Program-made: the position numbers and the translations under genes | Source of the DNA: Nocardia seriolae NBRC 15557 | GTDB taxonomy: Bacteria > Actinomycetota > Actinomycetes > Mycobacteriales > Mycobacteriaceae | Length of the DNA: 35,088 nucleotides | Direction: 5' to 3' | Assembly: GCF_007990715.1 (NCBI RefSeq) | Contig: NZ_BJWY01000080.1 | Span: forward strand, 1-35,088 | Notes under the pieces: model-generated | Told to the model about the DNA's origin: nothing | The model's database searches: none | What the model saw: only the letters and a program-made list of their open reading frames with translations | In this document: positions 1-8,887 of the stretch, piece after piece | Layout of the letters: each line of letters starts with the position of its first letter | How positions within the stretch are numbered: the stretch's first letter is position 1

Positions 1-13
1 GGAGGAAGATCCC

Positions 14-2587
14 ATGGATTATTCATTCGATTCGAATACGGCGCGTGCCGCGACGGTCGAATCACCGGCCGCCGCGGCACTTCCGGAATTGGGTTTCGAA
101 CCCGTCGCCCGACCCGAACTGTGTGTCCGGCTCGACGCCGCGATGACCGGTCCGGGCGGGCAGGTCATCGCGATTTCCGCACCCGCGGGCACGGGTAAGA
201 CGGCACTGGTGCTGGACTGGGCCACACGGCATCTGGCGCGCTCGCGGCCGGACACCGAAATCGCCTGGCTCACCGTCGGCGCCGGGGGAACAACCGGTGA
301 TGAGATCAATATCACGGTCGCGCAATCGGTTTCACGCTCAGCGGAATCGGGGCGGGCGCTGGTGCTCGTTATCGACAATGCGCACTTGATCAGCGATCCG
401 GCAGCAATCGGCGATTTGGAGGACTTTCTGGCCACCGCGCCGGCCCACGTGACCACCGTGTTGTCGGCGCGCCACGACCTGCCGCTGCGGTGGCACATCC
501 TCGAGCTGCCCGGTCGGCTGACCCGTTTGCACGCAACGGATCTGGCCTTCACCGGCACCCGCGCCGGGCAGCTGACGCGCCGCCACGGCTGCGCGCTGAG
601 CGAGGCGGAACTGACCACCGTGCTGCGCCTGACCCGGGGCTGGGCGGCGCTGCTGCGCCTGGCCGCGGTCCATGTGACCACGCACCCGGATCGGGCGGCG
701 GCGCTCACCGAGCTCGAATGCCCGCCGCAACCCCTGGCCGATTTCCTCGCCGACGAGGTGGTCGCGGCCCTGCCGGGGGCGCTGCGTGAATCCGCGACCG
801 CGCTCGGCGTGCCCGAGTCGTTCACCCACGCACTGGCGGCCCGGCTCACCGGCGCGACCCCCGATCCGATCACCGAACTGACCCGGCTCGAATTCCCCAT
901 GACCGCAACGGCTCGTGACGACGAGGTCTGGTACACCCTGCACCCGCTGCTGCGCGCCCACCTGCTGGCCAGCCTGCGCCGCGGCGGCGATACCCGGCTG
1001 CACGCCCTGCATCACGCCGCGGCGAGCTGGTATCTGGCCACGGACCGGCCGATGGCGGCGCTGCCGCATCTGGTTCGGGCGCCGGATGCGGAACTGCTGT
1101 CTCGGTTCCTGCGCGAGAACGCCGTGCGGCTGGTCCTCGATCGGCACGGCACGTCGCTGTTCGAGCAACTGCGGCAGTGCCGTTCGCGGGCGCTCGACGA
1201 TCCTTTTCTAGGGGCGCTGCGGGTACTGGACGCCCTCGAACGCGATGACGCGGGCAAGGCGATCGTGTGCCTGGATCTGCTGTTCCGCCAGCCGCGCCGG
1301 TCCGGGCAGATCGTGCCGGCGGGCTCGATCGCGCCGCTGACCCTGGCGGCCTCGGCCGGGATCGCCCGTGCCACCGGCATCGGGCTCAGCGACTTCCGCC
1401 CGCCCGCGCCGTTCCCGGAATCCGGCCACCCCGATATCGACGGGTACGCCGTCGGGGAGCTCGGCATGGCGCTGCTGGCCCGCGGCGACTACGACGAGGG
1501 CGAGCAGCTGCTCAATCGCGCGGCGGCGCTGTCGGATTGCGCGGCCATCCCCCGCCTGCGGGTGCGGGCGGCGACCCGGCTGGCCCTGGCGGCCGGGATC
1601 CGCGACGAGCTCGGGCCGATGCGGCGGCAGGCGGAGCTGGCCGTCGCCCTGGCCGATCGGCACGGGCTGGCCGATTCACCCGACGGCCGCCGGGCGCTGG
1701 CGGCGGCGGCCTTCACCGCGTATCTGCGCGGGGCCGGGACCGAGGACGCCAGGATCACCAGGTTCCTTGCCGCCCAACGGCTTCCGGATCCGACGACCGG
1801 GCTGCCCAGCGGCCGGGTCACCGATGTCATCGCCCAGCTGCTGGCCTTCGACGACAGCGAGGACGCCTACACCGGGGCCGAGGCGCTGCGGCGCAGTGCG
1901 GTGGTGCTGCTGCGCGGCCCGGCCTCGCTGCCCGCGCTCAGCGGCCGGTTGCTCCCGCACATCGTGCGCGTGCTCATCGATGTGCGGGCCACGAATTCGG
2001 TTCGGCTGCTGACCGATCAGGCCGAGGCGGTGCTGGGGCACAGTGCCGACACCGTACTGGCCCGGGCCCTGGCAGTACTGCCGGAGCGGCCGCGGGCCGC
2101 GCGCGGGCTGATCGCGCCGCTGCTGGTGGATGTCGAGGCGGCGCGGCCCCTGGAAACGGTGACGGCCCTGGTGGTCGACGGGGTGGCGCAGGCCGCGCTG
2201 GGTCAGCCGGGCGCGGCCCGCGACACCCTCGAACGCGCGCTGCTGGCCGCGGCTCCCGATCAGCTGGTGCGGCCGTTCCTGGACGTGCCGGGCGCGGGCA
2301 CGCTGCTCGACGCCCATATCGGAACCCTCGGCCAGCACAATGAATTCGCCGAGCGCATCCGCCGCCATCCGCGGCTGCGCCGGAAATCCGCGCAGCCCAG
2401 GCTGACTCCGGCCGAGCTGACGGTGCTCAACCAGCTGCCTTCGGGCCGGACCGCCGCACAGATCGCCGATGTCCTCGGCGTGTCGGTGAATACGGTGAAG
2501 ACCCACCTGCGCGGCATCTACGCCAAGTTCGGCACCGGCACCCGCGCCGACGCGATGGAACTGGCGCGCCGCAGCGGAATGCTCTGA
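14..2587 (+). CDS. LuxR-family transcriptional regulator with MalT-like ATPase (LAL type)
   Basis: An 857-residue cytoplasmic regulator. A P-loop (PAGTGKT, residues 57-63) opens a STAND/MalT-like ATPase, with a Walker-B-like VLVIDNAH about 60 residues later. A long alpha-helical, Ala/Leu/Arg-rich middle looks like TPR-type repeats. The last ~60 residues are a LuxR/GerE helix-turn-helix (LTPAELTVLNQL, then VSVNTVKTHLRGIYAKFG). The length fits the LAL family (about 850-950). The ATG is preceded by GGAGGA at bases 1-6. Family knowledge says such proteins switch on target operons when a ligand binds the sensor region; the ligand here is unknown. It ends 8 bases before the convergent MaoC-like gene, so it may or may not regulate the catabolic genes. 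The call is firm at family level only. Confidence 0.93.
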   Translation: MDYSFDSNTARAATVESPAAAALPELGFEPVARPELCVRLDAAMTGPGGQVIAISAPAGTGKTALVLDWATRHLARSRPDTEIAWLTVGAGGTTGDEINITVAQSVSRSAESGRALVLVIDNAHLISDPAAIGDLEDFLATAPAHVTTVLSARHDLPLRWHILELPGRLTRLHATDLAFTGTRAGQLTRRHGCALSEAELTTVLRLTRGWAALLRLAAVHVTTHPDRAAALTELECPPQPLADFLADEVVAALPGALRESATALGVPESFTHALAARLTGATPDPITELTRLEFPMTATARDDEVWYTLHPLLRAHLLASLRRGGDTRLHALHHAAASWYLATDRPMAALPHLVRAPDAELLSRFLRENAVRLVLDRHGTSLFEQLRQCRSRALDDPFLGALRVLDALERDDAGKAIVCLDLLFRQPRRSGQIVPAGSIAPLTLAASAGIARATGIGLSDFRPPAPFPESGHPDIDGYAVGELGMALLARGDYDEGEQLLNRAAALSDCAAIPRLRVRAATRLALAAGIRDELGPMRRQAELAVALADRHGLADSPDGRRALAAAAFTAYLRGAGTEDARITRFLAAQRLPDPTTGLPSGRVTDVIAQLLAFDDSEDAYTGAEALRRSAVVLLRGPASLPALSGRLLPHIVRVLIDVRATNSVRLLTDQAEAVLGHSADTVLARALAVLPERPRAARGLIAPLLVDVEAARPLETVTALVVDGVAQAALGQPGAARDTLERALLAAAPDQLVRPFLDVPGAGTLLDAHIGTLGQHNEFAERIRRHPRLRRKSAQPRLTPAELTVLNQLPSGRTAAQIADVLGVSVNTVKTHLRGIYAKFGTGTRADAMELARRSGML

Positions 2588-2595
2588 GCACGGGG

Positions 2596-3585
2596 CTATC
2601 GATACAGTGCGGCGAATCTCCAGTCCAAGACCGGACAGCGTCGGTCCTCGCGCTCGGCCGTGACGAGGGCACGCAGGTCGAGCAGCGCGGCATCTCCTGC
2701 GGGGGTGACATTTTCGATGGTCAGGTTGGTGCGCAGGGTGTCGGATTCGTAGACAGGCGCGGTGTGGTCGCAGCTGTACCAGGCGGGAATGGTGACGAGG
2801 CCGGGGAGATCCCGGGTGATCTGGGCCAGGGACAGCGCGATGGTGTGGCCGCCGTAGACGAGGCGGCGGCCGCCTCCAGCCGTCGAATCGTGGTGGACGG
2901 CGGCGATATTCAGGGTCAGGCGGGCGCGTTCGGGGGCGCTGGAGACGACGTCGCCGCCTTCGATGTCCCAGGACAGTCCCGGACGCAGATCCTTTCGGTG
3001 CGGCGTCCGGGATTCGGGGAATTCGGCGAGTCGCCAGTCCGCGTACATCGCCGCGAGCGCTGCGGCATCCGTCGGCGCGCCGATGTTCGTCAGATCATCG
3101 TCACGGCCGGTTTCGCCCGCGGGGTCGCGTAGCGGCAGCATCGCGCAGCGATGGAAATCCAGGACGGTGCGGCCGGTCTGGTCCACGGTGACGATGTGCA
3201 GCGCGGCCGCGCCGGTGGCCGGACGACCCGGCTTGGCCGAATTCTGGCGGAGCCCGACCACCGTGGTCGTGGTGTGCAGGGTATCGCCCAGGACGGGTGC
3301 GTGCCGGAAAGCCAGCCCCCGGTAGAAGAGGTTCGCCTTGACCCGGCGGGTGGCCAGGGTGGATTGGCCGATGGCGGTGTTCCACACCAGCGCCGGGTGG
3401 GCGAGCGGCGCGCGGCCGGTGACGCGGGCGGACAGCTCGGCGTCGAGGGGCAGGCGCAGGCGGTCGCCGACGATCGACTGGTGGACGGCGGCGTGGCCCG
3501 CAGTCAGGGCGAGCGCCGGCGCGTCGGCGAATGTCGTACCGATCACGAGGTCCTCGAAGTACGGACCACAGCTCACGAAACTCAC
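2596..3585 (-). CDS. MaoC-like double-hotdog dehydratase/hydratase
   Basis: A 329-residue protein with two hotdog halves. The N-terminal half contains PYFEDLVIGTTF, the usual opening of MaoC-like domains. The C-terminal half carries RRLVYGGHTIALSLAQITRDLP, which resembles the hydratase segment with an active-site His. Such proteins hydrate 2-enoyl-CoA to 3-hydroxyacyl-CoA in beta-oxidation-like pathways. The start is a GTG with GAAAGG about 6 bases upstream. The gene is transcribed divergently from the acyl-CoA dehydrogenase at 3676, and the palindrome at 3613-3629 lies between the two. Seen: hotdog-type sequence and context. Inferred: that its substrate is the enoyl-CoA made by the divergent dehydrogenase. 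Confidence 0.8.
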   Translation of the reverse strand: MSFVSCGPYFEDLVIGTTFADAPALALTAGHAAVHQSIVGDRLRLPLDAELSARVTGRAPLAHPALVWNTAIGQSTLATRRVKANLFYRGLAFRHAPVLGDTLHTTTTVVGLRQNSAKPGRPATGAAALHIVTVDQTGRTVLDFHRCAMLPLRDPAGETGRDDDLTNIGAPTDAAALAAMYADWRLAEFPESRTPHRKDLRPGLSWDIEGGDVVSSAPERARLTLNIAAVHHDSTAGGGRRLVYGGHTIALSLAQITRDLPGLVTIPAWYSCDHTAPVYESDTLRTNLTIENVTPAGDAALLDLRALVTAEREDRRCPVLDWRFAALYR

Positions 3586-3612
3586 GGGCGACCTTTCATC
3601 CGATGCCGATTC

Positions 3613-3629
3613 TAATCTATATTAAACTA
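3613..3629. promoter_or_regulatory. Putative TetR operator, site A (17-bp imperfect palindrome)
   Basis: TAATCTATATTAAACTA, two 7-base arms around TAT, lies in an AT-rich island between the divergent MaoC-like and acyl-CoA dehydrogenase genes. It matches the 17-mers at 8828, 21070 and 25744 (consensus KAATCTATWTTAAATTM). Its position fits control of both promoters. Binding protein inferred, not shown. Confidence 0.65.
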
Positions 3630-3675
3630 AATGATGGGGTGTGAGAGGTCCACCCCCGGGGAACGAGGGAGCGTC

Positions 3676-4833
3676 GTGAGCCAGCTGTCGGCAGAGGAGA
3701 AGTTCATCGTCCGGACCGTCCGGGACTTCGTCGACCGCGAGGTGCGGCCGGTCGTGCAGGAGCTCGAGCACGGCAATGTCTATCCGGAGACCTTGATCGA
3801 GCAGATGAAGAAGCTCGGCATCTACGGTCTGGCGATCCCCGAGTCCTACGGCGGCACCGCGGTTTCCATGCCGTGCTATGTGGGGGTGACCGAGGAGCTC
3901 GCGCGCGGGTGGATGAGCCTGGCGGGGGCGATGGGCGGGCACACCGTGGTGTCGAAGCTGATTCTCGCGTTCGGCACCGAGGCGCAGCGGGCCCGCTACC
4001 TGCCCAAGATGGCGACCGGCGAGATCCGCGCCACCATGGCGCTCACCGAACCCGGCGGCGGTTCCGACCTCCAGGCCATGACCACCGTGGCGGTACGTGA
4101 CGACGACGGCTACACCGTCAACGGTTCGAAGATGTGGATCAGCAATGCCCGGCATTCGAAACTCATCGCGCTGCTGTGCAAGACCGACCCGAAGGCCACG
4201 CCCCGGCATCGCGGCGTCAGCATCCTGCTGGTGGAACACGGTCCGGGCCTGACGGTTTCGCGGGATCTGCCGAAGCTCGGCTACAAGGGCGTGGAGAGCT
4301 GCGAGCTCGCCTTCGAGGGCTATCGCGCGCCGCTGGATGCCGTCCTCGGCGGCGCGGAGGGGCACGGCTTCGCGCAGATGATGAAGGGCCTGGAAACCGG
4401 TCGCATCCAGGTCGCCTCGCGCGCACTGGGTGTCGCGCAGGCCGCCTTCGACGACGCCCTGCGCTACGCCCAGCAGCGGGAGAGCTTCGGGCAGCCGCTC
4501 TGGAAGCACCAGGCCGTCGGCCACTACCTCGCGAACATGGCCACCAAGCTCTCGGCCGCTCGCGCGCTGGTGTTGAACGCCGCCGACCGCTTCGACACCG
4601 GCATGCGCTGCGACATGGAGGCGGGCATGGCCAAGCTGTACGCCTCCGAGGTGGCGATGGAGATCGCCCTGGACGCCATCCGAATCCACGGCGGCAACGG
4701 CTATTCCACCGAATACGACGTCGAGCGCTACTTCCGCGACGCCCCGCTGATGATCGTCGGCGAGGGCACCAACGAGATCCAGCGCAATGTGATCGCCGGC
4801 CAGCTGATCGCCCGCGGCGGCCTCGACTACTGA
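3676..4833 (+). CDS. Acyl-CoA dehydrogenase
   Basis: A 385-residue FAD enzyme introducing a 2,3-double bond into an acyl-CoA. It shows the usual family order: an N-terminal helical domain, MALTEPGGGSDLQAM (FAD/substrate loop), MWISNARHS, then the C-terminal helical domain with IHGGNGY and VGEGTNEIQRN. The Glu in GEGT is the catalytic base position of MCAD-type enzymes. An ATG at 3631 is in frame, but the GTG at 3676 has GAGGGAG just upstream and gives the normal family length, so I prefer it; the 15 extra residues would also run over the operator region. It is divergent from the MaoC-like gene and is the only one of the three acyl-CoA dehydrogenase genes here that is intact. Substrate not predictable. 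Confidence 0.92.
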   Translation: MSQLSAEEKFIVRTVRDFVDREVRPVVQELEHGNVYPETLIEQMKKLGIYGLAIPESYGGTAVSMPCYVGVTEELARGWMSLAGAMGGHTVVSKLILAFGTEAQRARYLPKMATGEIRATMALTEPGGGSDLQAMTTVAVRDDDGYTVNGSKMWISNARHSKLIALLCKTDPKATPRHRGVSILLVEHGPGLTVSRDLPKLGYKGVESCELAFEGYRAPLDAVLGGAEGHGFAQMMKGLETGRIQVASRALGVAQAAFDDALRYAQQRESFGQPLWKHQAVGHYLANMATKLSAARALVLNAADRFDTGMRCDMEAGMAKLYASEVAMEIALDAIRIHGGNGYSTEYDVERYFRDAPLMIVGEGTNEIQRNVIAGQLIARGGLDY

Positions 4834-4842
4834 TCTCCGAAG

Positions 4843-4865
4843 GTGGCCGCCGCGGCGGCGGCCAC
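4843..4865. terminator. GC-rich perfect stem-loop between convergent genes
   Basis: Two perfect 10-base arms (GTGGCCGCCG / CGGCGGCCAC) surround a 3-base loop, 9 bases after the acyl-CoA dehydrogenase stop codon. There is no U-tract, as is common for actinobacterial terminators. Likely terminates the plus-strand transcript. Confidence 0.6.
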
Positions 4866-4876
4866 AACGGCAACGG

Positions 4877-4907
4877 CCCCCGCGTCCGTGGGTAACGGTC
4901 GCGGGGG
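4877..4907. terminator. Second GC-rich stem-loop, possible bidirectional terminator
   Basis: Arms CCCCCGCG (4877-4884) and CGCGGGGG (4900-4907) with a 15-base loop, directly after the first hairpin. It lies about 95 bases beyond the stop of the minus-strand FAD oxidoreductase, so it could serve either direction. Confidence 0.45.
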
Positions 4908-5002
4908 CGGATGCCGTGGGTCTCGGGCGCACAGCTGTACGGACCGCGGCGGCGATGGATCGCCGCCGCGCCGTCGGGGCAGCGCGCGTGCGCGTCGGCC
5001 CG

Positions 5003-6313
5003 TTACGCGTCGGTGTGCACCGGGTATTCGTCGCGGATCCGGTCGACGACGAGTTTGGCGTTCTCCGCGCAGGCGGTGGTGCCGCCGTTGGCGTATTCCT
5101 TCACCGAGTCGCCCACGTTCCACAGGTTCGGGATCGGGGTGGTTTGGGGCAGGTCGAAGCCCGCGACGGCACGCTGGGGCGGCCAGCCGTCGCGGGTGAC
5201 GGCGATCGAGAGGATGCGGGCGGTGTCGAAACCGGGGACTTCGTCGCGCAGATCCTGGAGCAGCAGTCGGGTTTCGGCGTCCGCGTCGAAGTCGCCGACG
5301 GCGGGCTTGGGTACGGCGGTGCCCTGATACAGATGCCAGCCGTCGGGAGCCGTCTCGGGGCAGGTGGCCGTGAAGTTGGCGATGTAGCAGAGCCGCCGGG
5401 TCTTGGCGAAACTGGTCAGGCCGGGGGCGGTGACCAGCGGGGTGCGGCTGGCGAAGTTGACCGAGATCATGGCGCAGGGGCGGTTGGCCGCATCGACGCG
5501 GGCGACGTAGTCGGCGGGTAGGTTGTCGCGCCCGACCAGTCCTGCGGTGTCGTAGGTGCCGATATCGCTGACGGTGAAACGGCTGGTGACATCAATGGTT
5601 TCGTCGCCGCGTCGCACGGTGGCCCCGGTGACCCGCCCGTCGGCGAGGTGCAGCGCGGTGACCTCGCTGTCGAGCCACACCGCGCCGCCGTTGCGGGTGA
5701 CGACCTCGGCGAGGGCCTGCCAGACGCCGACGGTGCCGTCCGGGCAGAAGCCGAAGGTCTTGAACGCGCTCTTGCGGGTGAAGTAGGTGAGGAACACCCG
5801 TGCGGGCAGCTCCTCGGAGCCGACGGCGAACACCGAGCCCGCCATATTGCGGAAGATGCCGTGCACGGCTTCGTTCGTGGTGTACTTGGCCACCCAATCG
5901 GCCAGGGACAGTTCGTGTTCGGGCAGCCCGGTGTCATTGCGGGCCGCGCCCAGGCCCTGCACCAGCTTCGCGCCCTGCCGGGTCAGCTTGGACAGCAGGA
6001 AGCCCCAGCCGCCGCCGGTGACATCGACGTCCTTGCCGCCGATGCGGTACAGGATCGGCGGTTCGGCCTTGCGGACATCGAATTTCGCGCCGACCTCGTC
6101 GAAGGTCTCCTCGGTGAGGCCGCCGAGCTCGATGACGATGGCACCGTTGTTGACCTTGAAGCCGTCGATGTCGTCGGTGGAGGCGCGCCCGCCCACCTTG
6201 TCCAGCCGTTCCACCACCAGGGTCCGGTAGCCCAGGTGCGAGAGCCGCGCGGCGGCGCACAGTCCGCCCGCGCCCGCACCGATCACCAGTGCGTCCCAAT
6301 TGTTTTCGGTCAT
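5003..6313 (-). CDS. FAD-dependent oxidoreductase (phytoene-desaturase / amine-oxidase-like fold)
   Basis: A 436-residue flavoprotein. The N-terminus has a dinucleotide-binding motif (VIGAGAGGLCAAARL, residues ~10-24), followed by LVVERLDKVGGRAST, typical of the phytoene desaturase/amine oxidase superfamily. The C-terminus has NLWNVGDSVKEYANGGTTACAENAKLV, the second FAD-contact segment. No signal peptide or membrane segment is obvious. It is the last gene of the minus-strand operon beginning at 8811, starting 15 bases after the SDR remnant. A role in desaturating or oxidising a ring-containing intermediate fits the neighbours, but this is inference; the substrate is unknown. Confidence 0.85.
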   Translation of the reverse strand: MTENNWDALVIGAGAGGLCAAARLSHLGYRTLVVERLDKVGGRASTDDIDGFKVNNGAIVIELGGLTEETFDEVGAKFDVRKAEPPILYRIGGKDVDVTGGGWGFLLSKLTRQGAKLVQGLGAARNDTGLPEHELSLADWVAKYTTNEAVHGIFRNMAGSVFAVGSEELPARVFLTYFTRKSAFKTFGFCPDGTVGVWQALAEVVTRNGGAVWLDSEVTALHLADGRVTGATVRRGDETIDVTSRFTVSDIGTYDTAGLVGRDNLPADYVARVDAANRPCAMISVNFASRTPLVTAPGLTSFAKTRRLCYIANFTATCPETAPDGWHLYQGTAVPKPAVGDFDADAETRLLLQDLRDEVPGFDTARILSIAVTRDGWPPQRAVAGFDLPQTTPIPNLWNVGDSVKEYANGGTTACAENAKLVVDRIRDEYPVHTDA

Positions 6314-6328
6314 TGCGATACCTCGTTT

Positions 6329-6821
6329 TCAGCCGAGCGGGTTCGCGCCGGGCTCCGCGCCCGACATGTCGGTGATCCGGTCCCACTGCGCGGCGACCTC
6401 GTCGATGGACGGCGGCGCGACGAACACCGCGCCCTTGTTCTGGAACTGCCGCACCCGGTACACCCGACCGCCACCGGCCACGAGAACCGTTGCGGTGTCG
6501 GCACATTCATCGCTCATGAGGTAGCCGACGACACCGGCCACATACGCGGGCGGCAGCTTGTCGAGCATCTCCCTGGGCGCGATGTCCTCGGTCATGCGGG
6601 TGGCCGCCAGCGGCGCGATCGACGTAGTAGCCGCCCCACAGGTGGACCCGCTGCACGGCTTCCCAGTTGTCGGCGGTCATCTTCGCGAAGGACCCGTCGC
6701 GCAGGATGCCCGCATTGTGGATGACGCCGTGCACGGTGCCGAAGGCGTCGACGGCCGTCCGGATCAGCCCGGCCGCACCGGCTTCGGTGACGACGATGAC
6801 GCGATCGGTTACGCCCGGCAT
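6329..6821 (-). pseudogene. SDR (multifunctional-enzyme-type 3-hydroxyacyl-CoA dehydrogenase) with two internal deletions
   Basis: The ATG at 6821 (AAGGAGA upstream) opens a frame that starts like a classical SDR (TDRVIVVTEAG) but jumps at about 6775 to AAGLIRTAVDAFGTVHGVIHNAGILRDG. The cofactor Gly-rich loop and about 50-60 following residues are therefore missing. After HLWGGYYV (about 6621) the frame breaks. The true C-terminus continues in another frame from IAPLAATRMTED (about 6619) to the stop at 6329, so about 70 residues with the catalytic Ser and Tyr-x-x-x-Lys are lost. Family length is about 290-300 codons; here about 164 remain. The remaining parts match the family of peroxisomal multifunctional enzyme-type SDRs. 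No active enzyme can be made. It sits between an acyl-CoA dehydrogenase and the FAD oxidoreductase. Confidence 0.82.
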
Positions 6822-6846
6822 GATTCTCCTTGCCCCGGTGGATGTT

Positions 6847-8005
6847 TCAGTACGAGTTGGGCAGCCCGAGCACGGTCTGCGCGACGAAGTTGAGGACCAT
6901 TTCGCGGCTCACCGGCGCGGTGCGCATGAGCCGGGCCACGAACCAGAGCTCGGCCAGGCCGTATTCCTTGGCCAGACCGTTGCCGCCGTGGGTCTGGATG
7001 GCCTGGTCGAGGGCCTTCAGGGAGGCTTCGGCCGCAGCGTATTTGGCGATGTTCGCCGAGGCCGCCGCATTGCCGCCGGCATCGAAGGTCTGGGCGGCCT
7101 GGTAGGTGGCCAGGCGGGCGAGCTCGACGGACATGTGGCAGTCGGCCAGGGGATGCGAAATGCCCTGGTGCGCACCGATGGGCACCGACCAGACCTGGCG
7201 CTCCTTGGCATAGCGCACGGCCTTGTCGATGGCGTAGCGGCCGATGCCGGAGCTGATGGCGGCGGCCAGAATCCGCTCCGGATTCAACCCCGCGAACACC
7301 TGCCGCAGCCCGTTGCCGTGCTCGCCGGTCAGCGCGTCCGCGCCGACCCGCACCTGGTCGAAGAACAGCGTGAATTGGTGATCCGGTGAGACCACGGCGG
7401 TGTCGAGGGGCTGGCGGGTGACGCCCGGGGTGTCGATCGGCACCACGAACATCGACAGCTTGTTGCGCGCACCGCCACCGAGGTCGCCCGCGCGCGATGA
7501 CCAGCAGCGCGTCGGCCTCGTCGGCGGCGGAGATGAAGTACTTGCCGCCCGAGATCAGCCAGTCCTCGCCATCGCGGCGCGCGGTGGTCTTGACCGCGTG
7601 GCTGTTGGATCCCGAATCCGGTTCGGTGAGGCAGAACGCCATCTTCACGGTGCCCGCGGCGATGCCCGGCAGCCAGCGCTGTCTCATCTCGGGCGAGCCG
7701 TGGGCGGCGAGGATGGATCCGCAGATGGCGGGCGAGATCACCGTCAGCAGCAGCGGAATACCGTGCGCGGCAAGCTCTTCGATGACCACGGCGAGTTCGG
7801 ACAGGCCCGCACCGCCGCCCCCGTATTCCTCGGGAAGGTGCACCCCGAGCATGCCGGACGCGCCGAGTTCGGCCCACAGTTCGTCGACCTTGTCCCCCGC
7901 CCGGGACTTCTCCAGGAAGTAGTTCGCCCCGTATTTGTCGGCGATCTTGGCGACGCTGTCGCGCAGCAGCGCGCGCTCGGCGGTGTCGTTGACGAGTCCC
8001 TGCAC
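6847..8005 (-). pseudogene. Acyl-CoA dehydrogenase, single-base frameshift
   Basis: The GTG at 8005 follows the upstream crotonase stop by 2 bases. The frame reads through FCLTEPDSGSNSH and GGKYFISAADEADALLVIARG, then loses sense. The rest (MFVVPIDTPGVTRQ through to THGGNGLAKEYGLAELW) continues in another frame to the stop at 6847. Removing one G from the GGG at 7487-7489 restores a 385-residue enzyme. The MCAD-type Y-E-G-T base is absent (APVSREM there); the Glu in NPERIL could take the role known in isovaleryl/long-chain enzymes, which is inference. It is either a recent pseudogene or a sequencing error, since the remainder is well conserved. Confidence 0.85.
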
Positions 8006-8007
8006 GG

Positions 8008-8811
8008 TTACTTTCCTGCGAAGGTCGGGCGGCGCTTGGCGAGGAAGCTCGCGATGGCCGCGGGTGCGTCGGCGCTCGCGCCGGTGCGGCGCAGCGCGTC
8101 GGTCTCGGCCGAGAGCTGCTCGGCGAGGGTGGAGCGGTCGGATTCGCGCAGCAGCCGGCGGATCTCGCCGAAGGCGCGGGTGGGCCCGGCGGCCAGGCGG
8201 CGCACGGTGTTCTCGGCCTCCTCCGCCAGCGCTTCGGGCGTGACGACCCGGTTGACCAGCCCCCATTCGGCGGCGGTGGCGGCGAGGATGACGCGGTCCT
8301 CGAGGTACATCTCGGTGGCGCGCCGCAGGCCGATCAGCCGGGGCAGGAACCAGGAGGTGCCGCAGTCGCCGGAGATGCCGATCTTCCCGAACCCGGTGGC
8401 GAATTTGGTGCCCTCGGCGGCGATCACGATGTCGGCGATGTAGAGCAACCCGAGCCCGCCCCCGGCGCAGGCTCCGTGCACCGCGGTGACGATGGGGATG
8501 TCCAGGCGCGAGAACAGCCGCAGCGCCTCGTGGTCCGGGATGGCCATCCGGGTCAGCGTGTCGGCCATCTCGTCGGGCGTGGCCTCGTTGAAGGCGGTGA
8601 TGTCCCCGCCGACGCTGAAGGTCGGCCCGTTGCCGGTGATGAGCAGTGCGCGCAGCCCCGGATGGTTGGCCACCACCGTGGCGATCTCCAGGATGACGTC
8701 GCCGTACTCCTGGTTCATGGCATTGCCGATGTGCGGCCGGTTCAAGCGGATGTACGCGATGTCGTCCTTGACGTCGTATTCGACGACGGGCCCGTTCGCC
8801 TGGATTGCCAC
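8008..8811 (-). CDS. Enoyl-CoA hydratase/isomerase (crotonase), Asp-type
   Basis: A 267-residue crotonase. The oxyanion-hole segment is TFSVGGDI and the second one GACAGGGLGL. Neither of the two hydratase Glu positions is Glu. Instead Asp occurs in GISGDCGTSWFLPR, as in the PaaG-like isomerase branch, so isomerisation of a double bond is as likely as hydration. The start is a GTG with a strong GGAGGTGA six bases upstream. It is the first gene of the operon running down to 5003, and the palindrome at 8828-8844 lies 17 bases before its start codon. Reaction and substrate remain unassigned. Confidence 0.88.
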   Translation of the reverse strand: MAIQANGPVVEYDVKDDIAYIRLNRPHIGNAMNQEYGDVILEIATVVANHPGLRALLITGNGPTFSVGGDITAFNEATPDEMADTLTRMAIPDHEALRLFSRLDIPIVTAVHGACAGGGLGLLYIADIVIAAEGTKFATGFGKIGISGDCGTSWFLPRLIGLRRATEMYLEDRVILAATAAEWGLVNRVVTPEALAEEAENTVRRLAAGPTRAFGEIRRLLRESDRSTLAEQLSAETDALRRTGASADAPAAIASFLAKRRPTFAGK

Positions 8812-8827
8812 CGGCTCACCTCCATTC

Positions 8828-8844
8828 GAATTTAATGTAAATTA
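8828..8844. promoter_or_regulatory. Putative TetR operator, site B
   Basis: GAATTTAATGTAAATTA has 7-base arms with 6 of 7 complementary positions around ATG. It lies 17 bases before the crotonase start and just upstream of its ribosome site, where it would overlap the promoter or transcript start. It matches the other sites in sequence and spacing. Confidence 0.65.
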
Positions 8845-8887
8845 AATATTGGCAGCCGGTCAAGGAGCCCGTGATCCGACCGGCGGC

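Noticed and set aside
3622..4932. Long open frame antisense to the plus-strand acyl-CoA dehydrogenase
   Set aside because: The opposite strand has full family motifs; the antisense product is His/Arg/Gly-rich without any domain, as expected for GC-rich third positions.
4866..5002. Small RNA gene between the convergent genes
   Set aside because: Only two GC hairpins are visible and no promoter-like element; terminators explain it.
7480..7500. Programmed frameshift in the acyl-CoA dehydrogenase
   Set aside because: There is no typical slippery heptamer or downstream pseudoknot that I can see, and two other genes have the same kind of extra G; mutation or sequencing error is simpler.
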